DNA of 64,000 bases, from the NCBI GenBank assembly GCA_910584055.1, contig CAJTZS010000021.1, forward strand, positions 1 to 64,000. Direction: 5' to 3'. The position numbers were made by a program, and so were the translations under genes. Each line of letters starts with the position of its first letter. The first letter of the stretch is position 1. Below the pieces are notes generated by a model. It was not told the DNA's origin. It saw only the letters and a list, made by a program, of their open reading frames with translations, and did no database searches. This document shows positions 8,879-15,575 of this stretch, piece by piece. This DNA comes from an uncultured Muribaculaceae bacterium. Its GTDB lineage: Bacteria > Bacteroidota > Bacteroidia > Bacteroidales > Muribaculaceae.

Positions 8879-9607
8879 TTAAGAGAAGACTTCAGAGAGT
8901 ATGTCGGGGGATTTAAGGGACGAAAGTCCGGGGAAGTGAATGGAGTAGTAACGGAGGAGGCGGTCCAGAAGACGGCGGCGGTCACTGCCGGTTAGGCGAT
9001 AGTGATGCATGTTATTGAGAGTGATGCGGGAGAGGAGCAAGAGGATGCGCGTTTCTTCGGGGGAAAGAATATCGCGGTGAAGGGAACCGTCTACAACCGG
9101 GATGCCGGCACGCATATCGAAGCAATCTCCATCTTCGTAGTTGGAAAGGTCTGGAGAAATGCCGGCAATGTCAAGAAAACGGATGAGAAACCATATATGG
9201 AAGTTTGCAAGCCCTTTCTGCATGTTGTCAAGCGACCGTATTGCAGCTATTAAGAACTCCCATGCTGTGGAATCGGGTGAGGCATCGCGAAAATATCTGT
9301 TGAGAAATTCGGATATAAACAGGACAATTGAAGATTTCACCGGGTTGAAATAGAGATCCCTCCATATTTCATAGGGTGTTACCGCTCCGAGGAGTTGCAG
9401 CTCGCGGTTCTGTCGCATGTTTACATCGGTTTCAATAACCGATAAAGGCTGCAGGCGGGCATTGCGCATGCGTGCGCTTTTCCCGGATCCTGTAGGTGAA
9501 AGAAAAGCGACCCTTCCTCGATTCCGCGTGAACAAAGTCACGACGTTATGGCGGTCGTTGTGCTTTATTATGTCTATCACTATTCCCTGAATTTTCTCAA
9601 TTGCCAT
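8879..9607 (-). CDS. recO: DNA repair protein RecO
   Basis: 242 residues, the typical length. RecO mediates RecA loading on SSB-coated DNA with RecR. The N-terminal OB-fold is recognisable (KIQGIVIDIIKHNDRHNVVTLFTRNRGRVAFLSP), followed by the helical domain (LDNMQKGLANFHIWFLIRFLDIAGISPDL) and the C-terminal RLLDRLLRYYSIHFPGL segment. Like other Bacteroidetes RecO proteins it lacks an evident four-cysteine zinc cluster. It sits alone, 65 bases upstream of murF-alr on the same strand. The upstream gap of about 308 bases is occupied by repeat elements. Confidence 0.93.
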   Translation of the reverse strand: MAIEKIQGIVIDIIKHNDRHNVVTLFTRNRGRVAFLSPTGSGKSARMRNARLQPLSVIETDVNMRQNRELQLLGAVTPYEIWRDLYFNPVKSSIVLFISEFLNRYFRDASPDSTAWEFLIAAIRSLDNMQKGLANFHIWFLIRFLDIAGISPDLSNYEDGDCFDMRAGIPVVDGSLHRDILSPEETRILLLLSRITLNNMHHYRLTGSDRRRLLDRLLRYYSIHFPGLSSLKSPDILSEVFS

Positions 9608-9669
9608 TAAAAAATAAAACTTCTGATAAAAAACGTATTAAAACTTAACGCATTATTAAAATTAATGAT

Positions 9670-9788
9670 TAAATTTGGTCAATAAAAAAGTCTATCTCTT
9701 TTCACAAAGAAATAGACCGAAACCTTAATCTTAATTTAATACTATGAAAAACACATTACAAAGTTATAAAAAATTTTACGAATTCTAA
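9670..9788 (+). other. Hairpin/mini-ORF unit, copy 1
   Basis: Candidate autonomous transcription unit. TAAATTTG (9670-9677) fits a -7 box. A short A-rich stretch leads into a 12-bp stem with one mismatch (GTCTATCTCTTT, loop TCAC, AAAGAAATAGAC; about 9690-9717), then a conserved ACCTTAA...TTTAATAC linker and a 14-codon ORF, ATGAAAAACACATTACAAAG..., encoding MKNTLQSYKKFYEF (9744-9788). Copies 2 and 3 at 46607-46695 and 59428-59563 share the layout, linker and start but not the stem sequence. Confidence 0.65.
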
Positions 9789-9862
9789 AAAAAGCTTTTT
9801 TCGTGAATCGTTTGAATTAACAATTATTAACCAATAAAGTGTTTAAAGTAACCCCGTTTTGA

Positions 9863-9888
9863 GGCTGCACCATGGTGCAGCCCTACAG
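9863..9888 (+). repeat. GCACC-palindrome element, copy 1
   Basis: GGCTGCACCATGGTGCAGCC is a perfect palindrome followed by CTACA. Relatives lie at 46768, 58121, 59992 (inverted) and 60046. The common form is GGATGCACCATGGTGCATCC followed by CTACA. It is REP-like by size and placement; no function is evident. Confidence 0.75.
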
Positions 9889-9915
9889 CCGATTCTTAAA
9901 TATAATTTAAATTAA

Positions 9916-11196
9916 ATGGAGAAGTTATATCAATATCTCTGGATGCACAGAATGTTAGGGAGGAAGCTCTATCTCGATGATGGAGCGGAATTGGAGATAT
10001 TGTCCCCGGGGAGGCTGAATTGTGATTCAGGTCCCGACTTCTCCAATGCGCGGCTGCGCATCGGCGACACTGAATGGGCTGGAAATGTGGAAATCCATGT
10101 GAGGGCTTCGGATTGGTATCGCCATGGTCATGACCGCGATGCGGCATATGATTCAGTCGCTCTTCATGTCGTGGCTATCAGCGACCGATGCGTGACGCGT
10201 AAGGATGGTTCGGAAATACCGCAACTGACCGCAACTTTCCCTGAGAGTTTTTTCAATATGTATGCCACTCTTTGTGGTGGCCTGTCCGACATACGTTGCA
10301 CCGGAGACATTGCATATGTCCCTTCACTGATAAAAACGGATTGTCTGGAATCGCTTGCTGTGGAACGGATGCATGTGAAAGCAACGCGTATTATTGACGA
10401 GCTGAATAATTTAGGCGGGGATTGGGAGCGCACGTGTTTTGTGACGCTTGCGCGGGCTTTGGGTTTCGGCCTTAATAGTGAGCCTTTTGAAATTCTTGCA
10501 AGGTCACTGCCGTTGGGCTATCTGCATCGCCATGCCGATAATCTCATGCAGCTTGAAGCTTTGCTTTTCGGGCAGGCAGGTATGCTTGACACTTCAATTC
10601 ATATATTTGATGAATACTACCAGCAGCTTTGCCGTGAATATTATTTCCTTGCGCGTAAGTATAACCTTCGTCCGATGAGACGAGAGCTTTGGAAATATGC
10701 GCGCACGCGTCCCCAGAATTTTCCGCATCGCCGCATCGCGTTGCTTGCCAAGGTGCTTTATGGCGGTTTCTCACTCCTTTCCAGGATCCTTGGCGCAGGA
10801 GGCAACGTCGATAGAACACGCGAATTGTTGCATTGGGAACTTGAAGGCTATTGGCTCACTCATTCCGATTTCGACAGGGAACAACCTGCCGCAGCTGCGG
10901 CTTTGGGAGCCGGAAGTGTAGACTTGTTGATGATTAATCTTGTGGCTCCCATCCTGTATGCTCATGGAGCTGCCCACGACGATGCGGATAAGGCAGAGCG
11001 GGGATTGGAATTATGGCGGAACCTCCCTCCGGAGAGGAATATGTATGTGCGTCAATGGAGGCAGCTCGGTTTTGAATGTGACGATGCCATGCGTAGCCAG
11101 GCTTTGCTGCAGCTTCGCAAACAGTATTGCGATTCGGGCAAGTGTCTTGACTGCCGTCTTGGGCATTGGCTGCTTCGCGCTAAAGTGAATGGCTGA
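9916..11196 (+). CDS. DUF2851 family protein
   Basis: 426 residues matching the Bacteroidetes DUF2851 family. Family features seen are the MEKLYQYLWMHRML opening, LNCDSGPDFSNARLRIG near residue 35, WAGNVEIHVRASDWYRHGHD near residue 55, and a C-terminal CDSGKCLDCRLGH motif whose cysteines and histidine could bind a metal. The function is unknown. It is probably cytosolic, with no signal peptide. It begins a + strand series with the RluA-type synthase, the PAP2-like protein and ispG, although a separate -7 box lies before the synthase. Confidence 0.88.
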   Translation: MEKLYQYLWMHRMLGRKLYLDDGAELEILSPGRLNCDSGPDFSNARLRIGDTEWAGNVEIHVRASDWYRHGHDRDAAYDSVALHVVAISDRCVTRKDGSEIPQLTATFPESFFNMYATLCGGLSDIRCTGDIAYVPSLIKTDCLESLAVERMHVKATRIIDELNNLGGDWERTCFVTLARALGFGLNSEPFEILARSLPLGYLHRHADNLMQLEALLFGQAGMLDTSIHIFDEYYQQLCREYYFLARKYNLRPMRRELWKYARTRPQNFPHRRIALLAKVLYGGFSLLSRILGAGGNVDRTRELLHWELEGYWLTHSDFDREQPAAAAALGAGSVDLLMINLVAPILYAHGAAHDDADKAERGLELWRNLPPERNMYVRQWRQLGFECDDAMRSQALLQLRKQYCDSGKCLDCRLGHWLLRAKVNG

Positions 11197-11223
11197 AAAA
11201 TGCTTTTTTTAGGAAATAATTGC

Positions 11224-11231
11224 TAATTTTG
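11224..11231 (+). promoter_or_regulatory. -7 box upstream of RluA-type synthase
   Basis: TAATTTTG matches TAnnTTTG; the -33 region is weak (only a T run). It predicts a leader of about 64 bases to ATG 11300. Confidence 0.45.
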
Positions 11232-11299
11232 CAAAACGTATGGTGTGGCGATAAAAAATGCCGCAACATTGTTATATTCATATACGCATTCATCATAAA

Positions 11300-12232
11300 A
11301 TGGCAATACACGGCGATAGAAAAAAGACAGGTTTCAGAGAAGACAGGATATTTAGATGGGAAAACAGGGAGGAATCACCGTTCACCCTTATGGATTTTGT
11401 TTCCCGAATGCGTCCCGATTCAAAGAGGGCTGATATCAAGAAATGGATGAAATATGGACACCTTAAGGTAAATGGAACAGTCACAAGTGCTTTTGATGCT
11501 CCCATAGCTCCCGGTGCGGTTGTGGAATTCAATGCCACGCGTCCTTTCCCTAAATTTCATCACCATCGTATAGAAATCGTTTATGAAGACGAAGATGTGA
11601 TAGTGATAAACAAAGGGTATGGGCTATTGTCTGTGCCGACCCAAAGCCACAGGAAAGAGGAGAATGCATATGAGATTCTCAGGAATTACGTAAAAGAGGT
11701 CAGTCCTGCCAACAAACTTTTCATTGTCCACCGTCTTGACCGCGACACTTCCGGACTTATGATGTTTGCCAAATCGGAGGAGGCGCAGAATGTGTTGCGT
11801 CATAACTGGAACAACATTATTCTTGAACGTCTGTATGTAGCTGTGCTCGAAGGTAACCTGGAGCAGGATCGGGGGTATGTGAAGAGTCGTCTGGCAGAAA
11901 ATTCACAGTTTGTGGTATACACTACCGATAATCCAGAGGAGGGTCGTATTGCCGTGACGCATTACGAAGTGCTGAGTCGAGGCAACGGTTACACACTTGC
12001 CCAGTTTTCACTCGATACCGGGCGTAAGAACCAGATACGTGTGCATGCAAAGGAGCTTGGACATCCTATCGCCGGCGACAGGAAATATGGAGCCACCAAG
12101 AGTCCGCTTCACCGTCTTGCGTTGCATGCAAGAACTCTTCGGTTCGCACATCCGATCACCCGAAAAGATATGAATTTCGAAACACCGATACCGCCCAAAT
12201 TCGCGGCGGCGACACGTAAACAAATGAAATAA
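11300..12232 (+). CDS. RluA-family pseudouridine synthase
   Basis: About 310 residues. An N-terminal S4 RNA-binding domain (FTLMDFVSRM...DIKKWMKYGHLKVNG) is followed by the RluA catalytic domain: VINKGYGLLSVPT, the catalytic HRLDRDTSGLMMFAKS (catalytic Asp in RLDRDTSG) and GRKNQIRVH. It converts uridine to pseudouridine in rRNA or tRNA; the exact target cannot be told from sequence. The reading frame opens at 11258, but ATG 11300 (MAIHGDRKKTG) is the better start because the preceding 14 residues lack family character. It is followed after 9 bases by the PAP2-like gene. Confidence 0.9.
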   Translation: MAIHGDRKKTGFREDRIFRWENREESPFTLMDFVSRMRPDSKRADIKKWMKYGHLKVNGTVTSAFDAPIAPGAVVEFNATRPFPKFHHHRIEIVYEDEDVIVINKGYGLLSVPTQSHRKEENAYEILRNYVKEVSPANKLFIVHRLDRDTSGLMMFAKSEEAQNVLRHNWNNIILERLYVAVLEGNLEQDRGYVKSRLAENSQFVVYTTDNPEEGRIAVTHYEVLSRGNGYTLAQFSLDTGRKNQIRVHAKELGHPIAGDRKYGATKSPLHRLALHARTLRFAHPITRKDMNFETPIPPKFAAATRKQMK

Positions 12233-12241
12233 CGGAATGCT

Positions 12242-13012
12242 ATGAAACTGGACACATCATCATATTATCCAGCCTCTCCTCTTGATGACGATCTTGAGGA
12301 AGAGGTTGTTGTGGAATCAGGGGAGACTCTTTCCCCTGAAAATAATGTCGGGGATGCAGAGATGCATAATAACAATTATCCCCCTTCCGCCGGAGAGCGG
12401 ATTGCCGATGGCATTGCAACAGTGATGTCGTGGATAATGGTTCCACTTCTTATGCCTGTGTACGGGGTGCTCCTTGCATTCAATGTCTCCATCCTGAATT
12501 TCACCCCCGTGTCTGTGAAAATGGTTTTCACGCTTATCACTGTCGCGTTTACAGTGGCAGTCCCGGCGTTGCTTGTGCTTTTGCTCAAGCGGATGGGACT
12601 TATTCAGGATATAGGCCTTAACGGCAGGAAAGAGAGGCTGATACCATATATAATTTCTATAATATGCATGCTGGGCACAGGATGGTTCATGTGGTATAAA
12701 GGGGCTCCGATGTGGCTTGTAATGTTTTTCGGGGGAGGCGCGATTGCAGGACTTGTGAATCTTGTTGTCAATTTCAAATGGAAAATTTCCGCCCATGCTG
12801 CCGGTGTGGCCGGAGTCGTGGCCTTACTGATACGTATAATAAGGGTTGGATTTCCACAGGAGGGCGCTTTTGTATGGCTGCTCATAGCCATTGGCCTGTC
12901 CGGATTGTTGGGCACTACCCGTGTGTGGCTTGGACGTCACACGGTGTGGCAAGTGCTTGCCGGGTACGCCGTCGGTTTCCTTTCAGTCTTTTTCATGACT
13001 ATGATACAATAG
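12242..13012 (+). CDS. PAP2-like membrane protein
   Basis: 256 residues. An acidic cytoplasmic N-terminal tail of about 60 residues is followed by about six hydrophobic segments. The motifs line up with the PAP2 phosphatase family only loosely: RKERLIPY for the first motif, KISAHAAG in place of PSGH, and TRVWLGRHTVWQVLAG for the third, with His present but Gln where the catalytic-triad Asp usually is. It may dephosphorylate lipid-linked substrates, or may be a catalytically altered member. It follows the RluA-type gene by 9 bases and precedes ispG by 45. Confidence 0.75.
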   Translation: MKLDTSSYYPASPLDDDLEEEVVVESGETLSPENNVGDAEMHNNNYPPSAGERIADGIATVMSWIMVPLLMPVYGVLLAFNVSILNFTPVSVKMVFTLITVAFTVAVPALLVLLLKRMGLIQDIGLNGRKERLIPYIISIICMLGTGWFMWYKGAPMWLVMFFGGGAIAGLVNLVVNFKWKISAHAAGVAGVVALLIRIIRVGFPQEGAFVWLLIAIGLSGLLGTTRVWLGRHTVWQVLAGYAVGFLSVFFMTMIQ

Positions 13013-13057
13013 GAGTTGTTTATAGTTTGGCGGTATTTCCGTTTATATTAATACACT

Positions 13058-14683
13058 ATGCAATACAATTATAAAAGACGCAGTACACATGAGGTAAAGG
13101 TTGGAGAACTCGGTATCGGAGGTGAAAATCCGGTACGTATCCAGTCGATGGCCAATACAGATACGAATGATATAGAGAACAGTGCGCTTCAAGGTATCCG
13201 GATCGCTGATGCGGGCGGAGAGCTTGTGAGATTCACTACACAGGGCGTGAAAGAAGCGGCGGCTCTTGGGGAAATAAGAAACCGCATGCGGGAACTCGGA
13301 TGCAACGTGCCGGTATCGGCCGATGTGCATTTCAATCCCAAGGCGGCATTCGAGGCTGCAAAAACAGCTGATAAGGTGAGAATCAATCCCGGAAATTTCG
13401 TAGATGCAGCCCGCACTTTCCGTAAACTTGAATTCACGGATGAGGAATATTCGGCGGAGATAGGAAAGATAGAGGAGACTTTGGTTCCCTTCTTGAATCT
13501 CTGCAAGGAGATGGGTGTGGCAGTGCGTCTTGGTGTGAACCATGGTTCACTTTCCGACCGAATCATGAGCCGCTATGGCGACACACCAGCCGGAATGGTG
13601 GAATCCGTGATGGAATTCCTGGAGGTGTGCCGACGTGAGGATTTTAGGGATGTCGTCATTTCCATCAAGGCCTCGAACACATCAGTTATGGTGGAGACCG
13701 TGAAACTCCTGGTCGTACGTATGGATGAAAAGGGGATGACTTTCCCGTTGCATCTCGGTGTCACTGAAGCGGGAGATGCTGAGGACGGCCGTATAAAGAG
13801 CGCTGTGGGAATAGGGGCGCTAATGTCTGAAGGTATAGGAGACACTATCCGTGTATCGCTCAGCGAACCTCCGGAGAATGAAGTGCCGGTGGCTGCGCTT
13901 CTTCGTGATTATATAGCTGAAAGGGCGGGTCATGCACCGATAGAAGAGCCTGTGAAGGTTCTGCCGGGTGCTTCCCGCAATTATCTCCGCAGGATAAGGG
14001 GCTTCGAGGACAAACCGGTTGCGATGCACGCTGACAAACCAAAAGAGATATTCTTCCTTGTTGATGCCTCGATGCCTGTGAAGAATCCGGAATTCTCGGG
14101 TCCTCTCGTCATTAAATCACGTCATGTGAACGCACCTGCTGAAATAATGTCGTATACCGACAGGTTTGTTGCTGCGGGTTATGACAACCCGATAGTGGTA
14201 AGCCTTGAATACAGCGACAAGGATCTTGACGCACTGCGCGTCAAGGCAGGTGCCGATTTCGGCTATCTGTTGCTGAACGGTTACGCCTCCGGCATCGAGA
14301 TTATTGATGACAATTTCGATGATAGGGTGCTTGCCGACCTTGAATTGGGGATATTGCAGGCGGCGAGGTTAAGGATGAGCAAGACGGAATACATTGCTTG
14401 CCCGAGCTGTGGAAGAACACTTTTTGACCTTCAGAAGACGTTGCAGGATGTGAAGGAGGCAACGAAGGACATGACGGGACTCAAGATCGGTGTGATGGGG
14501 TGTATCGTAAATGGTCCGGGAGAGATGGCGGATGCCGATTATGGTTATGTCGGCGCCGGTCCGGGAAGGGTCAGCATATACCGAGGAAAAGAATTGATTC
14601 AAAAGAATATCCCGACAGAGGACGCCCTGCCGGCTCTTATCTCTCTTATCCGCTCTGACCGAAAACAAACTAATCTGGAATAG
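13058..14683 (+). CDS. ispG: 4-hydroxy-3-methylbut-2-enyl diphosphate synthase
   Basis: 541 residues. The iron-sulfur enzyme IspG (GcpE) makes HMBPP from MEcPP in the MEP isoprenoid pathway. The N-terminal TIM-barrel shows NPVRIQSMANTDT, VPVSADVHFNP, KVRINPGNF and VRLGVNHGSL. An inserted middle domain (about 275-430) explains the length over the E. coli enzyme (about 372) and is normal in Bacteroidetes, as in plants. The C-terminal 4Fe-4S domain has CPSCGRT and GVMGCIVNGPGEM. Isoprenoid supply links it functionally to uppP in this window. A terminator follows. Confidence 0.95.
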   Translation: MQYNYKRRSTHEVKVGELGIGGENPVRIQSMANTDTNDIENSALQGIRIADAGGELVRFTTQGVKEAAALGEIRNRMRELGCNVPVSADVHFNPKAAFEAAKTADKVRINPGNFVDAARTFRKLEFTDEEYSAEIGKIEETLVPFLNLCKEMGVAVRLGVNHGSLSDRIMSRYGDTPAGMVESVMEFLEVCRREDFRDVVISIKASNTSVMVETVKLLVVRMDEKGMTFPLHLGVTEAGDAEDGRIKSAVGIGALMSEGIGDTIRVSLSEPPENEVPVAALLRDYIAERAGHAPIEEPVKVLPGASRNYLRRIRGFEDKPVAMHADKPKEIFFLVDASMPVKNPEFSGPLVIKSRHVNAPAEIMSYTDRFVAAGYDNPIVVSLEYSDKDLDALRVKAGADFGYLLLNGYASGIEIIDDNFDDRVLADLELGILQAARLRMSKTEYIACPSCGRTLFDLQKTLQDVKEATKDMTGLKIGVMGCIVNGPGEMADADYGYVGAGPGRVSIYRGKELIQKNIPTEDALPALISLIRSDRKQTNLE

Positions 14684-14712
14684 GAATCACTATTTTAGAA
14701 GATAGCATTTAG

Positions 14713-14752
14713 CGGGGCGGTTCATCAAAATAAACCACCCCCTTATTTTTCT
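14713..14752 (+). terminator. Terminator after ispG
   Basis: GGGGCGGTT pairs with AACC-A-CCCC (one mismatch) around an A-rich loop, followed by TTATTTTT. Confidence 0.7.
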
Positions 14753-14769
14753 AATTAAAAAAAATAATA

Positions 14770-14777
14770 TAATTTTG
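14770..14777 (+). promoter_or_regulatory. -7 box of the structured leader
   Basis: TAATTTTG matches TAnnTTTG. TTTT lies at the -33 position 20 bases upstream (14746-14749). Predicted transcription start is about 14783, some 320 bases upstream of the HTH gene. Confidence 0.5.
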
Positions 14778-14778
14778 T

Positions 14779-15069
14779 GCTCGACTGAAAAATGTAAGAG
14801 TAAACAGCTTCTAATTTTCAGCCGAGACATATTATTAAGCGTTCTAAGCTTTTGTCAGCTACTTGAAATCGCCAAATCTCAAAGCAAAGTGACAAAGTTG
14901 GGTGACGCTCATGCTGTCGTGTATCAGTACATGACCGTCCGGTCTGTATCCCTGATAGCGATATAAGCGTGGGGGTGGTCCTGCTTATCCTTTGCAAGGC
15001 GTTTGGCGATGCCTAAGTAGCGGTAAGCAGAGAAACTGTTCCACGCTTATATTTATAATGTTAAGGAGG
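14779..15069 (+). ncRNA. Multi-hairpin structured leader / candidate RNA
   Basis: Four successive foldable elements. (1) 14779-14826: CTCGACTGAAAA with TTTTCAGCCGAG, one mismatch. (2) TTTGTCA (14851-14857) with TGACAAA (14890-14896). (3) 14922-14957: TATCAG-TACAtGACC, loop GTCC, GGTC-TGTA-tcc-CTGATA. (4) A long irregular stem: ATATAAGCGTGG (14961-14972) with CCACGCTTATAT (15041-15052), enclosing CTGCTTA/TAAGCAG and AGGC/GCCT. The sequence then runs into AAGGAGGTG. I do not recognise a named RNA family. The sequence is not protein-coding in a convincing way. It lies directly before the HTH gene, so a cis-acting leader or a separate small RNA are both possible. Confidence 0.6.
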
Positions 15070-15071
15070 TG
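15062..15071 (+). promoter_or_regulatory. Perfect Shine-Dalgarno sequence
   Basis: TAAGGAGGTG is complementary to the 3' end of 16S rRNA (CACCTCCTT). Such full matches are rare in Bacteroidetes, where most starts use A-rich leaders. It precedes ATG 15074 (short 4-base gap from GGAGG) rather than the HTH start at 15108. Confidence 0.7.
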
Positions 15072-15073
15072 TC

Positions 15074-15154
15074 ATGGTGGAACGGACACCCCGATATTTT
15101 GACAGCGATGCATCTTGGGAAGCTCATACAGTCTTATCTGAGCAAAGAACCTAA
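15074..15154 (+). CDS. Possible 26-residue overlapping leader peptide
   Basis: ATG 15074 opens a 26-codon frame ending in TAA at 15152-15154 (MVERTPRYFDSDASW... ending LSEQRT). It sits behind the strong Shine-Dalgarno match and overlaps the first 47 bases of the HTH gene in another frame. It may be a translated leader that couples ribosome arrival to the HTH start. I have no homology evidence for the peptide, and it could be incidental. Confidence 0.35.
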   Translation: MVERTPRYFDSDASWEAHTVLSEQRT

Positions 15155-15356
15155 AGGACATACCGTAACCTGGTTCGCGAGGCAACTGAATTGTCATCGC
15201 GTGAACGTATATGACATATTCAACAGGCGCACTATAGACACAGAACTCTTGTGGCGCATATCCATTATCCTCAACCATAATTTCTTTATTGATCTTGCAA
15301 ACGAATTCAATAACAGCGTAAATACAGGGATGAATAGTAATGACATCGATTCATAG
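15108..15356 (+). CDS. Small HTH DNA-binding protein
   Basis: 82 residues from ATG 15108 (MHLGKLIQSYLSK). The frame extends to a GTG at 15069, but that codon overlaps the Shine-Dalgarno sequence and the family opens at MHxGKLI. The segment VTWFARQLNCHRVNVYDIF...DTELLWRISIILNHNFF fits a Cro/XRE-like helix-turn-helix of the type common as small orphan regulators in Bacteroidales. It probably binds DNA as a dimer. Targets are unknown, but its own long leader and the lipoprotein gene downstream (promoter at 15457) are candidates by proximity. Confidence 0.75.
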   Translation: MHLGKLIQSYLSKEPKGHTVTWFARQLNCHRVNVYDIFNRRTIDTELLWRISIILNHNFFIDLANEFNNSVNTGMNSNDIDS

Positions 15357-15456
15357 ACCTGTCTGTCAAATGTTTATAAATAAGTGTAAATATATATACT
15401 ACACTCTGTATTGCAATGTATTACACATATTTTCCAAAAATTTTACCCTGCGATAA

Positions 15457-15464
15457 TAACTTTG
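15457..15464 (+). promoter_or_regulatory. -7 box for coiled-coil lipoprotein gene
   Basis: TAACTTTG fits TAnnTTTG; the -33 position is weak. It predicts a leader of about 105 bases. In that leader TGGAATC (about 15475-15481) can pair with GATTCCA (about 15529-15535), followed by a six-codon ORF (15539-15559, MNKPIV) just before the main start. Confidence 0.55.
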
Positions 15465-15575
15465 TAAAACTTTATGGAATCGGAACGCCAAACGCTTATG
15501 GTATAGCTATCTAAATTATTGATTATTAGATTCCAAAGATGAATAAACCAATTGTTTAACATAAATTAATTTAGT

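Larger units (their letters stand above)
9608..9915. other. Intergenic region recO / DUF2851
   Basis: About 308 bases between divergent genes. It holds the hairpin/mini-ORF unit copy 1 (9670-9788), about 75 bases of AT-rich sequence, and a palindromic GGCTGCACCATGGTGCAGCC element (9863-9882). I see no further gene. Confidence 0.7.
14684..15107. other. Intergenic region ispG / HTH gene
   Basis: About 424 bases. Contents in order: ispG terminator, a -7 box at 14770, four hairpins to 15052, a Shine-Dalgarno sequence at 15063-15069 and the start of a 26-codon ORF at 15074. A 63-codon TTG-initiated frame (14775-14966) crosses the hairpins and is not credible as a gene. Confidence 0.7.

Noticed and set aside
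11258..11299. 14-residue extension of the RluA-type synthase
   Set aside because: The extension (MPQHCYIHIRIHHK) has no family character; ATG 11300 is preferred.
14775..14966. 63-codon TTG-start ORF upstream of the HTH gene
   Set aside because: It crosses several stable hairpins and has no ribosome site; the RNA structure is the better explanation.
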